Assembly: GCF_013179285.1 (NCBI RefSeq)
Contig: NZ_WVNW01000003.1
Location: 359,095 to 423,094 of the forward strand
Direction of reading: 5' to 3'
Origin: Roseobacter sp. HKCCD6576-2
GTDB taxonomy: Bacteria; Pseudomonadota; Alphaproteobacteria; Rhodobacterales; Rhodobacteraceae
Length of the DNA: 64,000 nucleotides
How positions within the stretch are numbered: the stretch's first letter is position 1; every line of letters begins with the position of its first letter. Positions 1 to 9,143 of the stretch are shown piece by piece. The notes beneath the pieces are model-generated. The model made no database searches, was not told the DNA's origin, and was given only the letters and a program-made list of their open reading frames with translations. The translations under genes were made by a program, and so were the position numbers.

Positions 1-852
1 CCGCCGTTCAATGGCGAGCCGAACCCGGCGGTCATCGCAGCGATGCATTTGGGTGGGGCGGACGAGATTTATGTCTTGGGTGGGATCCAGGCCGTAGGCG
101 CCATGGCTATTGGAACAGAGTCGATCGAGCCGGTGCATCTTCTGGTTGGGCCTGGAAATGCTTTCGTGGCCGAAGCAAAGCGTCAGCTTTTTGGCCGGGT
201 GGGGATCGATCTTTTTGCGGGCCCGACTGAAACCATGGTGATCGCTGACGACACCGTTGATGCCGAGATGTGCGCGACGGATCTTTTGGGGCAGGCGGAA
301 CATGGCTTCAACTCACCTGCCTGCCTAATCACCAATTCGCGCAAATTGGCCGAGGAAACCTTGGCCGAGATCGACCGGATTCTCGACATCCTGCCGACCG
401 CGCAGACGGCCTCGGCCAGTTGGCGCGATTTCGGCGATGTCGTGCTGTGCGATAGCCATGACGAGATGCTGCAAGTCGCCAATGACATGGCCTATGAGCA
501 TGTGCAGGTCATGACTGATCGCGATGATTGGTATCTTGAAAACATGCATTCTTATGGCGCGCTTTTCCTGGGGCCACGCACGAATGTCGCGAACGGCGAC
601 AAGGTGATTGGCACAAACCACACGCTGCCGACCATGAAGGCAGGGCGCTATACCGGCGGCCTTTGGGTTGGGAAGTACCTGAAAACGCACAGTTATCAGC
701 GCGTCACAACCGATGAAGCCGCCGCGATGATTGGCGAATATGGCTCGCGGCTCTGCCTTCTGGAGGGGTTTGTGGGCCATGCGGAGCAGTGCAATCTGCG
801 GGTGCGGCGCTATGGCGGTAAAAACATACCCTACGGGGCAGCGGCGGAATGA
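1..852 (+). CDS. Histidinol-dehydrogenase-family dehydrogenase (HpsN/HisD-like), 5' partial
   Basis: The gene is open from the first base of the window, so the N-terminus is missing; 283 residues are visible. It keeps the zinc and catalytic signatures of the HisD fold: GQAEHG (Gln and His zinc ligands), AYEHVQV (the Glu-His catalytic pair), GDKVIGTNH (Asp ligand) and EGFVGHAEQ (final His). A true histidine-biosynthesis role is unlikely. The gene heads an operon with an SDR enzyme, SnoaL-like proteins and a LacI regulator, which fits the catabolic branch of the family (for example HpsN, the sulfopropanediol dehydrogenase). It probably oxidises an alcohol to an acid with NAD in two steps. It overlaps the next gene by 4 nt. 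The substrate is unknown. Confidence 0.85.
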   Translation, partial: PPFNGEPNPAVIAAMHLGGADEIYVLGGIQAVGAMAIGTESIEPVHLLVGPGNAFVAEAKRQLFGRVGIDLFAGPTETMVIADDTVDAEMCATDLLGQAEHGFNSPACLITNSRKLAEETLAEIDRILDILPTAQTASASWRDFGDVVLCDSHDEMLQVANDMAYEHVQVMTDRDDWYLENMHSYGALFLGPRTNVANGDKVIGTNHTLPTMKAGRYTGGLWVGKYLKTHSYQRVTTDEAAAMIGEYGSRLCLLEGFVGHAEQCNLRVRRYGGKNIPYGAAAE

Positions 853-1901
853 CATCTGCCCATGCAGCCAACCAAGCAGCGCTCGGTCCGCTGCGCGCCG
901 CCCAATATGATTGGGATGCGGGTGGGCTACGGGCTGCTTTGGATGCGGTTGTCGCCTCGGATGCGGTCATCCACTTATGTCACCCGTTTGGCGACCTGAT
1001 CGGGCCGGATGCGTTTTTCAATGATGCTCTGGCCGTGCTGCACGCCGCCTGGCCGGACGTCGAACGGCGCGACTGGATCGTAATGGCGGGCGATACCGCG
1101 GCGGGGGAGGCTTGGGTTGGCTGCGCGGGCCATTTTTTTGGAACCTTTATGGCACCGTTGTTGGACATCCGGCCCACCGGCCATCTGACTCATATGCGGT
1201 TTCACGAGTTCTATCGGTTCGAGGATGGAAAGGTGGTGGAGGTTCAAGCGATCTGGGACTTGCCCGAAGTGATGATGCAAGCCGGGGCATGGCCGCTTGC
1301 GCCGTCATTGGGGCGGGAATTCTGTGTCCCCGGCCCGGCGTCTGACGATGGCCTGATACGGGCGGCGCGGGATGCGGCGCAGAGCCAAGCCAGTTGCGAT
1401 CTGATCATCGAAATGCTGTCGCAGATGGTGCGCCATCCCAAGGACGGTGGCCCCGATGTGATGGAGCTGCCGCGGTTCTGGCATCCTGCGATGAACTGGT
1501 ATGGCCCCGCCGGCATTGGGTCGGCGCGGGGCATTGCGGGGTTTCGAACCTGGCATCAGGTTCCGTTCCTCAACGCGATGCCAGATCGTGGCCAGCACAA
1601 GGGCGCGGTGACCCATCATTTGTTTGGAGACAACAACTACGTGGCTGTGACAGGGTGGCCCAATATGGCACAGACACTCACCGCCGATGGTTGGTTGGGA
1701 ATTGCCCCATCCGGCAAGGGGGTTACCCTTCGTTCCCTAGATTTTTGGCGCATTGAGGGCCGAAAAATCCGCGAGAATTGGGTGCTTATTGACCTGCTGG
1801 ATGTGTATCGCCAACTGGGTGTCGATGTGTTTGCCCGGCTGCGTGAATTTAACAAAGCGCGCGTGCCGGGTGTTGTCTCTTTTCCTTTGGGAGCGGCGTG
1901 A
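849..1901 (+). CDS. Tandem SnoaL/NTF2-like domain protein
   Basis: A 350-residue soluble protein with two alpha+beta-barrel SnoaL/NTF2-like halves, roughly residues 15-140 and 185-325. Each half shows the family pattern of an N-terminal helix, a WPD-type turn ([10 protein letters not shown]) and strands of the type [13 protein letters not shown] and [14 protein letters not shown]. Such folds act as cyclases, dehydratases or isomerases on small ligands. No catalytic residues could be assigned. It overlaps the upstream dehydrogenase by 4 nt and the downstream SDR gene by 1 nt, so translational coupling is likely. A second double SnoaL-like protein lies in the same operon at 3681-4670. Confidence 0.8.
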   Translation: MTSAHAANQAALGPLRAAQYDWDAGGLRAALDAVVASDAVIHLCHPFGDLIGPDAFFNDALAVLHAAWPDVERRDWIVMAGDTAAGEAWVGCAGHFFGTFMAPLLDIRPTGHLTHMRFHEFYRFEDGKVVEVQAIWDLPEVMMQAGAWPLAPSLGREFCVPGPASDDGLIRAARDAAQSQASCDLIIEMLSQMVRHPKDGGPDVMELPRFWHPAMNWYGPAGIGSARGIAGFRTWHQVPFLNAMPDRGQHKGAVTHHLFGDNNYVAVTGWPNMAQTLTADGWLGIAPSGKGVTLRSLDFWRIEGRKIRENWVLIDLLDVYRQLGVDVFARLREFNKARVPGVVSFPLGAA

Positions 1902-2665
1902 TGGATCTTCCGCATACACCGTCTTTTCGTCTTGATGGCAAACGCGCCCTGGTTGCTGGGGCGTCCTCTGGCATCGGCCTCGCCTGCGCGGTGGCTCTGG
2001 GTGAGGCTGGGGCAGAGGTCACCGTTGCCGCGCGCCGCCAGGACGCGCTCGACGATCTGGTCGCCACTATGTCTGCGGCCGGGATGATGGCCCACGCGCT
2101 TGTGCTGGATGTGTCGGACGTGTCGGCGACCCAATCCGCGGTGGCTGAACATGGCCCCTTCGACATTCTCGTCAACAGCGCCGGTTTCGCCCGGCACAGC
2201 CCGGCGGAGGAGACGACCGAAGAGGATTTCGACGTTGTTGCGGGGCTAAACGTCAAGGGCGCCTATTTCCTGACTCAAGCCGTGGCAAAGGGCCTTATCG
2301 AGGCCGGAAAACCGGGCTCTCTTGTGAACATCAGCAGCCAGATGGCCAAGGTCGGCGGGCCCGATCGCGCGGTTTATGCCGCCACCAAACACGCGGTCGA
2401 AGGGTTCACAAAATCCATGGCGATCGAATGGGGTCGCAAGGGCATTCGGGTCAATACGATCTGCCCGACCTTCATTGAAACGCCTTTGACCAAGCAGACG
2501 TTTGACAGGCCAGAACGCCGCGCCTGGATCGAAGAGAAAATCAAACTCGGGCGGATTGGCAAGGTCGAAGACATCATGGGCGCCGTCCAGTTCCTGGCCT
2601 CGGATGCCTCTGCACTGATCACCGGAACGGCCCTGATCATTGATGGCGGGTGGACTGCGGAGTGA
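1901..2665 (+). CDS. SDR-family NAD(P)-dependent oxidoreductase
   Basis: A 254-residue classical short-chain dehydrogenase. It has the cofactor motif AGASSGIG near residue 19, the NSAG motif, a catalytic Ser in NISSQ and the Tyr-Lys pair in YAATK. The ATG at 1901 was chosen because TTTGGGAG ends 7 nt upstream and the start overlaps the previous stop as TGATG; a GTG one codon earlier is also possible. It probably oxidises a hydroxyl group of the same substrate handled by the HisD-like enzyme. The substrate cannot be read from the sequence. Confidence 0.9.
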   Translation: MDLPHTPSFRLDGKRALVAGASSGIGLACAVALGEAGAEVTVAARRQDALDDLVATMSAAGMMAHALVLDVSDVSATQSAVAEHGPFDILVNSAGFARHSPAEETTEEDFDVVAGLNVKGAYFLTQAVAKGLIEAGKPGSLVNISSQMAKVGGPDRAVYAATKHAVEGFTKSMAIEWGRKGIRVNTICPTFIETPLTKQTFDRPERRAWIEEKIKLGRIGKVEDIMGAVQFLASDASALITGTALIIDGGWTAE

Positions 2666-3684
2666 TGAGTAAAACCAAGGTCACATCCTTCGAAGTCGCC
2701 GCCCGGGCCGGGGTCAGCCAATCGGCGGTCAGCCGGGTCTTTACCCCCGGGGCGTCGGCGTCGAAAAAGACCGTCGAAAAGGTCCGCAAGGCCGCTGATG
2801 AGCTGGGTTACCGCCCCAATGTCCTGGCCCGCGCCATGGTCTCGGGCAAAAGCCGGATCATCGGGCTTGTCGTCTCCTATCTGGATAATCAGTTTTATCC
2901 CGTCGCGCTCGAGGCCCTGTCGAATGCCTTGCAGGCGCAGGGCTATCATATCTTGATTTTTACCGCGCCAAACTCCGTCGATGGGGTCGAGGCCGTTGTC
3001 CAAGACCTGATGGACTATCAGGTGGATGGCATTATCGCCGCATCGGTTTCGATGACCTCGGGTCTTGCGGATCGCGCGCGGGATGCGGGCATCCCGATTG
3101 TGTTGTTCAACCGGGGTCAGGAGGGTGATGGGTTTTCTTGCGTCACGTCGACCAATCATGCAGGTGGGCGCAAGGTTGCGGAATTCTTACTGGCGGGCGG
3201 GCACAAGCGGATTGCCCATATTGCCGGGTGGCAAGGCAGCTCGACCGGGCGCGATCGCCAAGCGGGCTTCGTAGAAACCCTGCAGCAGGCGGGAATGGAG
3301 CCCTTCGCGTTGATCGATGGGATGTACAAACGGCCCGTTGCGATGGAATGCGCGCGTCAGCTTATTCAGGGCGACACGATCCCCGACGCGATCTTCGTTG
3401 GCAATGATCACATGGCTTTTGCGGTGATGGACGCGCTGCGGGAGGCCGGGATCACGGTTGGGCAAGACATCTCGATTGTCGGATATGATGACGTCCCGCT
3501 TGCCGGGTGGGCGTCTTATGATCTGACGACAGTCAGGCAGCCGGTCAACCGGATGGTGGACAGCACGGTTGAGCTTCTGATGAGCCAGATGGCCAATGAT
3601 GCGCCGGAGCCGGGTTGGATCGAAATTGATGGCGAGCTCATTTTGCGCAGCTCAGCCCGCATTCCCAAAGGATGGTCGTCATGA
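2665..3684 (+). CDS. LacI-family transcriptional regulator
   Basis: A 339-residue LacI/GalR-type repressor. The N-terminal helix-turn-helix reads FEVAARAGVSQSAVSRVF, followed by a hinge helix (GYRPNVLARAM) and a periplasmic-binding-protein-like effector domain from about residue 60 (IIGLVVSYLDNQFYPVALE). The GNDHMAF and GYDDVPLAGW segments are typical of the sugar-binding core. The start at 2665 overlaps the SDR stop as TGATG. Lying inside the operon, it probably autoregulates it. No operator could be assigned with confidence. Confidence 0.93.
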   Translation: MSKTKVTSFEVAARAGVSQSAVSRVFTPGASASKKTVEKVRKAADELGYRPNVLARAMVSGKSRIIGLVVSYLDNQFYPVALEALSNALQAQGYHILIFTAPNSVDGVEAVVQDLMDYQVDGIIAASVSMTSGLADRARDAGIPIVLFNRGQEGDGFSCVTSTNHAGGRKVAEFLLAGGHKRIAHIAGWQGSSTGRDRQAGFVETLQQAGMEPFALIDGMYKRPVAMECARQLIQGDTIPDAIFVGNDHMAFAVMDALREAGITVGQDISIVGYDDVPLAGWASYDLTTVRQPVNRMVDSTVELLMSQMANDAPEPGWIEIDGELILRSSARIPKGWSS

Positions 3685-4670
3685 AGGGGTTTGACCCGAA
3701 ATTCGCGAATTTCCCCGATTACATCATCGGCATCACCAAGGAGATTTGGGAAGATCGCGGCATCGCGACTCTGCATGACTACTATGCGCCAGACATTGTG
3801 GTGCGGATGCCGGGCGGGGTGTCGACGGGCAATCAGAACGTGATCGGCGCAACGATGGCGACCTTGGCGGAGTTTCCAGATCGAACGCTTTTGGGCGAGG
3901 ATGTGATTTGGTCGGGCACGCCGGAAGAGGGGATGCTGTCGAGCCACCGCATCTTGTCGACGGCGACCCATTTGGGTGAGGGTGTCTATGGCAAGGCGAC
4001 CGGTAAGCCCTTGGTTTATCGCATCATTGCCGATTGCCATGCGAAAAATAACGCGATTGATGACGAGTGGCTGATCCGGGATCAAAGCGCGATCCTGCGT
4101 CAGATGGGGTGGGATCCAGTTGACTATACCCGCGATCTGATCGCACGTGAGGGGGGGGCAGAGGCCTGCGCGCAGCCTCTAACGCCGGAAAACGATATTG
4201 CGGGGCCTTACACAGGGCGCGGGAACTCAAATGAATGGGGTCAGCGCTACGCCGATATTCTGACCCGGATCATGGGCGCCGATATGGCCGTGATTGAGGC
4301 CGAATATGACCGCGCAGTCGAAACCGCATATCCGGGCGGTGACATCGGGCATTCCTACGCATCGGTCGATCGGTTTTGGATGGGCCTACGCGCTGCGTTT
4401 CCAGACGCGGTGTTTGAAATCCATCATCAGATCGGGCGCGACGACGCAACTATGCCGCCGCGCGCCGCCCTCCGATGGAGCCTGACCGGCACCCATTCCG
4501 GCCATGGCAGGTTTGGCACGCCCACAGGTGCCAAAGTGCATGTGATGGGCATGTCTCATGCCGAGTTTGGCGCGGTGATCCCGGGGCAGGTCAAGCTGCG
4601 TCGGGAATGGGCCTTGTTCGACGATACCGCGATTTGGAAGCAGATCCTGCTGCAGACCGGGAATCTCTAA
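3681..4670 (+). CDS. Second tandem SnoaL/NTF2-like domain protein
   Basis: A 329-residue soluble protein made of two NTF2/SnoaL-like modules, roughly residues 10-140 and 175-320. They show turns such as EFPDRTLLGEDV and AFPDAVFEIHHQIG and the strand LRWSLTGTHSGHGRFG typical of SnoaL-like cyclases. The ATG at 3681 overlaps the LacI stop (ATGA) and has AAAGGA 8 nt upstream; an in-frame ATG at 3672 would lie inside that ribosome-binding site. It belongs to the same operon as the 350-residue homologue at 849. The reaction is unknown. Confidence 0.8.
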   Translation: MKGFDPKFANFPDYIIGITKEIWEDRGIATLHDYYAPDIVVRMPGGVSTGNQNVIGATMATLAEFPDRTLLGEDVIWSGTPEEGMLSSHRILSTATHLGEGVYGKATGKPLVYRIIADCHAKNNAIDDEWLIRDQSAILRQMGWDPVDYTRDLIAREGGAEACAQPLTPENDIAGPYTGRGNSNEWGQRYADILTRIMGADMAVIEAEYDRAVETAYPGGDIGHSYASVDRFWMGLRAAFPDAVFEIHHQIGRDDATMPPRAALRWSLTGTHSGHGRFGTPTGAKVHVMGMSHAEFGAVIPGQVKLRREWALFDDTAIWKQILLQTGNL

Positions 4671-4790
4671 ATGGGCTTTTTAACACCTCATACGGATCGG
4701 CTCACCGGCCTAAGAGAGACGCAGGCCATGCGGCGGTTCCATGCGTTCCGCCAAAGCTTGCGTGCGCGCCGTCTGAACCTGCGACCGCCC

Positions 4791-4827
4791 GGGACATAAG
4801 AGAAGTCCAACCATTCTCTTATGTTCC
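4791..4827 (+). promoter_or_regulatory. Intercistronic stem-loop before the cupin gene
   Basis: Two 14-nt arms, GGGACATAAGAGAA (4791-4804) and TTCTCTTATGTTCC (4814-4827), are complementary at 13 of 14 positions around a 9-nt loop. It lies in the only long gap (180 nt) of an otherwise overlapping operon and ends 23 nt before the cupin start. There is no T-run after it, so it may be a regulator-binding palindrome, a processing site or an mRNA-stability element rather than a simple terminator. Confidence 0.55.
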
Positions 4828-4850
4828 GAACGCATCAAAGGATTCTCAAC

Positions 4851-5819
4851 ATGACGACCGCCACAATTCAGGACCGTATTGTCCGCTACGGCGACCTCAA
4901 ACCCTGCAAAACCGCCTTTATCGACGCGCATACGCCGGGCAGCGATCAGAAGGAAAACTTCACCATTATCGGCGGGGGCGTATCTGAATCCCCCGATCAG
5001 CACGTCCATATCCGCGAGACGCCGGGGTTCAACATTGGCGCGGCTGGTCAGCCGCCGAAATGCCGAAACTCCCTCCACAGCCACACAACCGCCGAAGTGT
5101 TCTTCGTCCTGAAGGGCCGCTGGCGGTTCTTCTGGGGCAGATGGGGCAATGCCGGGGAGTTCGTGGCCGAGGAAGGCGATATCTTCAACATTCCCACCGG
5201 TATCTTCCGCGGCTTCGAGAATATCGGCACGGATTACGGAATGATCATGGCCATCCTGGGCGGTGACGATGCCGGTGGCGGTGTCACCTGGGCCCCGCAA
5301 GTGATTGAAGATGCGAAAGAACACGGATTGATCCTGGGTGACAATGGCGTGCTCTACGACAGCAAAAGGGGCGAAACACTGCCACCAGATGTGCAGCCGA
5401 TGCCGCTTCTGTCGGAGGATCAACTGAAAGCGTTCCCAGAAGTGCCGGTTGAGGCCGTGGTGCGGGACTATGTCGCCCGTTATTGGGATTTGATGGCGCT
5501 GGCCCATGACAAACCTGCGAAGGTGATCGGCGAAGACGCGCTGTTGAAGGATAAGCCCGGCTTTGAGGTGGATTTTCTGACGCGCGGATCAATCCCGACC
5601 GGCAGGCATAGCCCCGAAAAACACACGGTTCTGATGCCGGTTCGCGGGTATTGGAAGCTGCGTTGGGACGGTGGCGAGACCGCGTTGAACCCGGGCGACA
5701 CGGCACTTTTGCTGCCGGGTGAGGCCCATAGTCTCGAACCTTCGATGACTGGTGAGGCCAGCTTGTATCGGGTCACTGCGACGGATGATCCGGCTGGCGC
5801 CACTTGGTCAGCGGCCTAA
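4851..5819 (+). CDS. Double-cupin protein
   Basis: A 322-residue protein with two cupin barrels. The first, at about residues 75-140, contains LHSHTTAEVFFVLKGRW with the HxH...E metal-ligand pattern. Its distal motif IPTGIFRGFEN carries no His at the usual fourth-ligand position. The second barrel, at about residues 240-305, carries GYWKLRWDGG and PGDTALLLPGEAHSL. The start at 4851 has AAAGGA 8 nt upstream; an in-frame ATG at 4821 sits inside the hairpin and was not chosen. Cupins of this size include dioxygenases and sugar isomerases; the substrate is unknown. Confidence 0.8.
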   Translation: MTTATIQDRIVRYGDLKPCKTAFIDAHTPGSDQKENFTIIGGGVSESPDQHVHIRETPGFNIGAAGQPPKCRNSLHSHTTAEVFFVLKGRWRFFWGRWGNAGEFVAEEGDIFNIPTGIFRGFENIGTDYGMIMAILGGDDAGGGVTWAPQVIEDAKEHGLILGDNGVLYDSKRGETLPPDVQPMPLLSEDQLKAFPEVPVEAVVRDYVARYWDLMALAHDKPAKVIGEDALLKDKPGFEVDFLTRGSIPTGRHSPEKHTVLMPVRGYWKLRWDGGETALNPGDTALLLPGEAHSLEPSMTGEASLYRVTATDDPAGATWSAA

Positions 5820-5836
5820 ACAAACGGGAGAGCCAT

Positions 5837-6961
5837 ATGACACAGATTTTGACGACCCATGTGGGCTCTTTGCCGCGGTCACAAGACGTGGTCGATTTCA
5901 TCTTTGCCCGAGAACGCGGCGACGCTTTCGACCAAACCGCGTTCGACAACTGCATGACAGCGGCAGTGTCCGAGACTGTGCGGAAGCAAAAGGATGCAGG
6001 CGTTCAGATCGTCTCGGACGGCGAAACCTCGAAAATCAGCTATGCGACCTATGTCAAGGATCGCTATACCGGATTTGATGGGGACAGCCCGCGTAATGCA
6101 CCGGCGGACCTGAAAAAATTCCCGACCTTTCTGAAACGGCTGGCAGCGGATGGCGGTACGCCAAAATATGCCCGCCCGATGTGTGTTGGAGAGGTGACAT
6201 CCAAAGGCCAGGGGGAGTTGCAGAAGGACATTGTGAACTTCAAACGCGCCATGGCCGAACATGGGGTTTCACGCGGATTTATGAATGCTGCGTCGCCAGG
6301 TGTGATCTCTCTGTTTTTGCAGAACGATCACTATCCAACCCGCGACGCCTATCTCGCCGCACTGGCCGACGCGATGAAAGAGGAATACGAGACCATCGTT
6401 GCCAGCGGTCTCGACCTCCAGCTGGATTGCCCCGACCTCGCCTTGTCGCGGCACATGTTGTTCAACGATCTGAGCGATGACGAGTTTCTGAAGATCGCTG
6501 CATCCCATATCGAAGCTTTGAACCACGCGCTGCAGGATGTGCCAGAGGACAAGATCCGCATTCACATCTGTTGGGGCAATTATGAGGGGCCGCATGTCTG
6601 CGACATCCCGATGGCCAAGATGTTTGACACTTTGATGCGTGCCAAGGCCCGTTACGTGCTGTTTGAAACATCGAACCCGCGCCATGGCCATGAATGGGCT
6701 GTGTTTCGCGACCGCAAATCGGATATTCCCGACGACAAAGTGTTGGTGCCCGGTGTCGTCGACACCACCACCAACTTCGTTGAGCATCCCGCGCTTGTGG
6801 CCGAACGGCTTGAGCGGTTCGTGGACATCGTTGGGGCCGATCGCGTGATCGCTGGATCAGACTGCGGCTTCGGAACATTTGCCGGATTTGGGGCGGTCGA
6901 CCCCGACATCGCCTATGCCAAATTGTCCGCATTGGCCGAGGGGGCCGCTTTGGTGCGGTGA
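5837..6961 (+). CDS. Cobalamin-independent methionine synthase (MetE C-terminal domain)-like protein
   Basis: A 374-residue single-domain protein resembling the C-terminal catalytic half of MetE. It starts TTHVGSLPR, carries VSDGETSK and IHICWGNYEGPH, and ends with the zinc-site motif AGSDCGFGTFAG. It lacks the N-terminal half of MetE. Stand-alone members of this family act as methyl or thioalkyl transferases, so methyl transfer from the operon's substrate is plausible but inferred. The start at 5837 follows GGGAG by 6 nt. The gene ends 25 nt before the convergent polyferredoxin gene, with no terminator seen between them. Confidence 0.85.
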   Translation: MTQILTTHVGSLPRSQDVVDFIFARERGDAFDQTAFDNCMTAAVSETVRKQKDAGVQIVSDGETSKISYATYVKDRYTGFDGDSPRNAPADLKKFPTFLKRLAADGGTPKYARPMCVGEVTSKGQGELQKDIVNFKRAMAEHGVSRGFMNAASPGVISLFLQNDHYPTRDAYLAALADAMKEEYETIVASGLDLQLDCPDLALSRHMLFNDLSDDEFLKIAASHIEALNHALQDVPEDKIRIHICWGNYEGPHVCDIPMAKMFDTLMRAKARYVLFETSNPRHGHEWAVFRDRKSDIPDDKVLVPGVVDTTTNFVEHPALVAERLERFVDIVGADRVIAGSDCGFGTFAGFGAVDPDIAYAKLSALAEGAALVR

Positions 6962-6986
6962 CAGCGAATCTGGGGCTTTCTCGGGG

Positions 6987-9014
6987 TCAGTGTGGTTTGC
7001 CGCGATCTTCTTCGGCGATGTGATCCTCGATCGTGCGCACGCGCCGGGTGTCTTCGGCATGCGGGTCGAAACCTTCGTTGACCACGGCCTCAACGCGGCA
7101 ATCTTCGCACATTTCAAGGACCTTCAGGCGCTTATCGCCATCGTCGCCAACGAACATCCAGTGCGTGCTCAACTTCTCTTGAATCCGCGAGATCGCACTC
7201 TGGGTCGCAAATGGTTTGCCGCAAGAGGTGCAGCAGAAGGCAGGCTCTTCATTCAGGATGCGTTTGGGGGTTTCCCACGCCTCGAAATCGACTTGCGGCA
7301 CCAGGGAAATCGCGTCTTCTGGGCAGGTCTGTTCGCAGAGCCCGCATTGTACGCAGGCGGTTTCGGTAAAGCGCAACATTGGCGCTTCGGGGTTGTCCAA
7401 AAGCGCATTGGCGGGGCAGGCGCCGGTGCAGGCCATGCATAAGGTGCAGGCATCGGTATCGACGACGACCGTGCCGAAAGGTGCGCCTTTCGGCAGCGGC
7501 ACCTTTGTCGCCGGGGTCGGCGCGGCCCGGTTCATCTCAGCAAAGGCCATAACCAGAAGCCCGCGCTTGTCATCCGGCGGCAGGAAGCCCGCCGGCGCGG
7601 CGCGGCGCGGCGTGCGGGGCAGGGCGGCCAGTGCGGTTTCCAACTGGTCCGGATCGTCGGTTTCGATCAGGGTGCACGGGCCGTGACCTGTCGCTTCGGC
7701 GACCTCGGACACCAGCGCCAGCCCAGCCTCCAGCCCTGCAAGATCGTGCAAGGGGCGGGCCCGGCCCAGAAGCGCCACAGCACCCGCACCATAGGCAAGC
7801 GCGGCGGCCATCACCTCGGGACCGACCTGGGAAATCTCATTGACGGCAAAGGGGATCACATGCGCCGGCAGACCGTTGCCATAGCGGCCCGAGGCGTCGA
7901 TCAGCGGCTCGCCATGGTCCGCATCGTGGAACAGCACGACCGGAGCCAGCGTGCCGCCCGCATCGTGCCAAGCCCGCAGCCCCGCCCGCAATTGGCGGGC
8001 CACCGTTGCCACATCGGGCAGCGCGTAAGACGCCGCGCCGGTTGGGCAGGCTGCGGCGCATTGGCCACATCCGGCGCAGATATTCGGATCGATCACCACA
8101 CTGTCGCCATCGGGCATGATCGCGCCGGTCGGGCAGAGCGACAGGCAGCGGGTGCAGCCGGTGATTTCATTGCGGGAATGGGCGCAGAGATCGGCTGAAA
8201 AATCGATGAAGATCGGTTTGTCGAAGGTGCCGACCATTTGCGAGGTCGTGGTCACCAAACGGGCGACGGCGAGAGGGTCGCGCGGATCGGCACGGTAATA
8301 TCCGGGGCGGAGCGCGTCGGCGGCGAAGAGCGGCGTGTCACCGGTCAAATCGATCACGAGATCGGTCCGTGACACCGCCCCGTCGCGTGCAGGCCCGAAG
8401 GTGAGCGTGCGGCGGGAAGAAGGTTCTGGCGCGGCATAATCATCAACCGTGAGGCTGAAGGCCCCCAAATGGCCCTCAGCCTTACGGATTGCACCTTGTA
8501 GGACCGGGAAACGGGTTTGGCGTGGCGGCGTCACGTCCGCGCCGGGTTTCAGAAGCACGGTGATATCAAGCGTGTCGGCCAGATCCTGTGCCACTTGCAA
8601 CGCGACTTCATCACGGCCAAGCACCAGGGCGATGCCGTTGCTCTCCATTGTTGTATAAGAAAAGGCGGCCGGTTGCACCGCCGCCGCGGCCACCAGGGCC
8701 GCCATTTTCGGGCCGCTTTCTGCCGCCTCGGCGGTCCAGCCCGCGGTTTCACGGATATTGGCAAAGCTCAGATCGACACCGGGCGCTTCGGCCTCGGCAA
8801 CCTCTTGAAATAGCGGCGCTTCCTGTGTGCACGTCACCGTCACCGGCCCACCTATTGCCAGGGCCTCGCGGAACCGGTCCAGATTCGCGCGGCAGAGCTG
8901 ATGCGCCGCCGGATCGCCACTGCAGCCGGCTTTTTCAAGCGCCGAACCATCCGGGGTCATCGTGCCTTCGCAGGTGCAGGTCAGAATCGTCCGAGTGCGA
9001 TCGGCATGAACCAT
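6987..9014 (-). CDS. Multi-cluster 4Fe-4S ferredoxin-like protein of the formate dehydrogenase locus
   Basis: A 675-residue cytoplasmic iron-sulfur protein. Two ferredoxin-like pairs of Cys motifs are seen: CTRCLSLCP and CAGCGQCAAACP near residues 287-324, and CTLCMACTGACP and CVQCGLCEQTCP near 523-564. A further four-Cys C-terminal module (CCTSCGKPF ... CEDCR) resembles a zinc ribbon. The start at 9014 is supported by GGGAGG 10 nt upstream. It diverges from the fdh accessory genes, a layout common in Rhodobacteraceae. It probably passes electrons or delivers sulfur or cofactor for formate dehydrogenase; the exact role is not established. Confidence 0.85.
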   Translation of the reverse strand: MVHADRTRTILTCTCEGTMTPDGSALEKAGCSGDPAAHQLCRANLDRFREALAIGGPVTVTCTQEAPLFQEVAEAEAPGVDLSFANIRETAGWTAEAAESGPKMAALVAAAAVQPAAFSYTTMESNGIALVLGRDEVALQVAQDLADTLDITVLLKPGADVTPPRQTRFPVLQGAIRKAEGHLGAFSLTVDDYAAPEPSSRRTLTFGPARDGAVSRTDLVIDLTGDTPLFAADALRPGYYRADPRDPLAVARLVTTTSQMVGTFDKPIFIDFSADLCAHSRNEITGCTRCLSLCPTGAIMPDGDSVVIDPNICAGCGQCAAACPTGAASYALPDVATVARQLRAGLRAWHDAGGTLAPVVLFHDADHGEPLIDASGRYGNGLPAHVIPFAVNEISQVGPEVMAAALAYGAGAVALLGRARPLHDLAGLEAGLALVSEVAEATGHGPCTLIETDDPDQLETALAALPRTPRRAAPAGFLPPDDKRGLLVMAFAEMNRAAPTPATKVPLPKGAPFGTVVVDTDACTLCMACTGACPANALLDNPEAPMLRFTETACVQCGLCEQTCPEDAISLVPQVDFEAWETPKRILNEEPAFCCTSCGKPFATQSAISRIQEKLSTHWMFVGDDGDKRLKVLEMCEDCRVEAVVNEGFDPHAEDTRRVRTIEDHIAEEDRGKPH

Positions 9015-9143
9015 GAGACGTGTGCCTCCCTTTTTCTGTTGCTTGCGCGCGTTGCCAACCCTTGTTCGGGACAACACTTGCGCTTGCTGCATTTCCCGTT
9101 AGGACTCTCCTGAATTCTCAGCATATGCAAGGCAGGTTCTGTT

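Noticed and set aside
4671..4850. A start codon at 4671 immediately after the SnoaL-like gene and frames through the gap
   Set aside because: The frame is short, shows no family pattern and runs into the inverted repeat; the gap is better read as regulatory.
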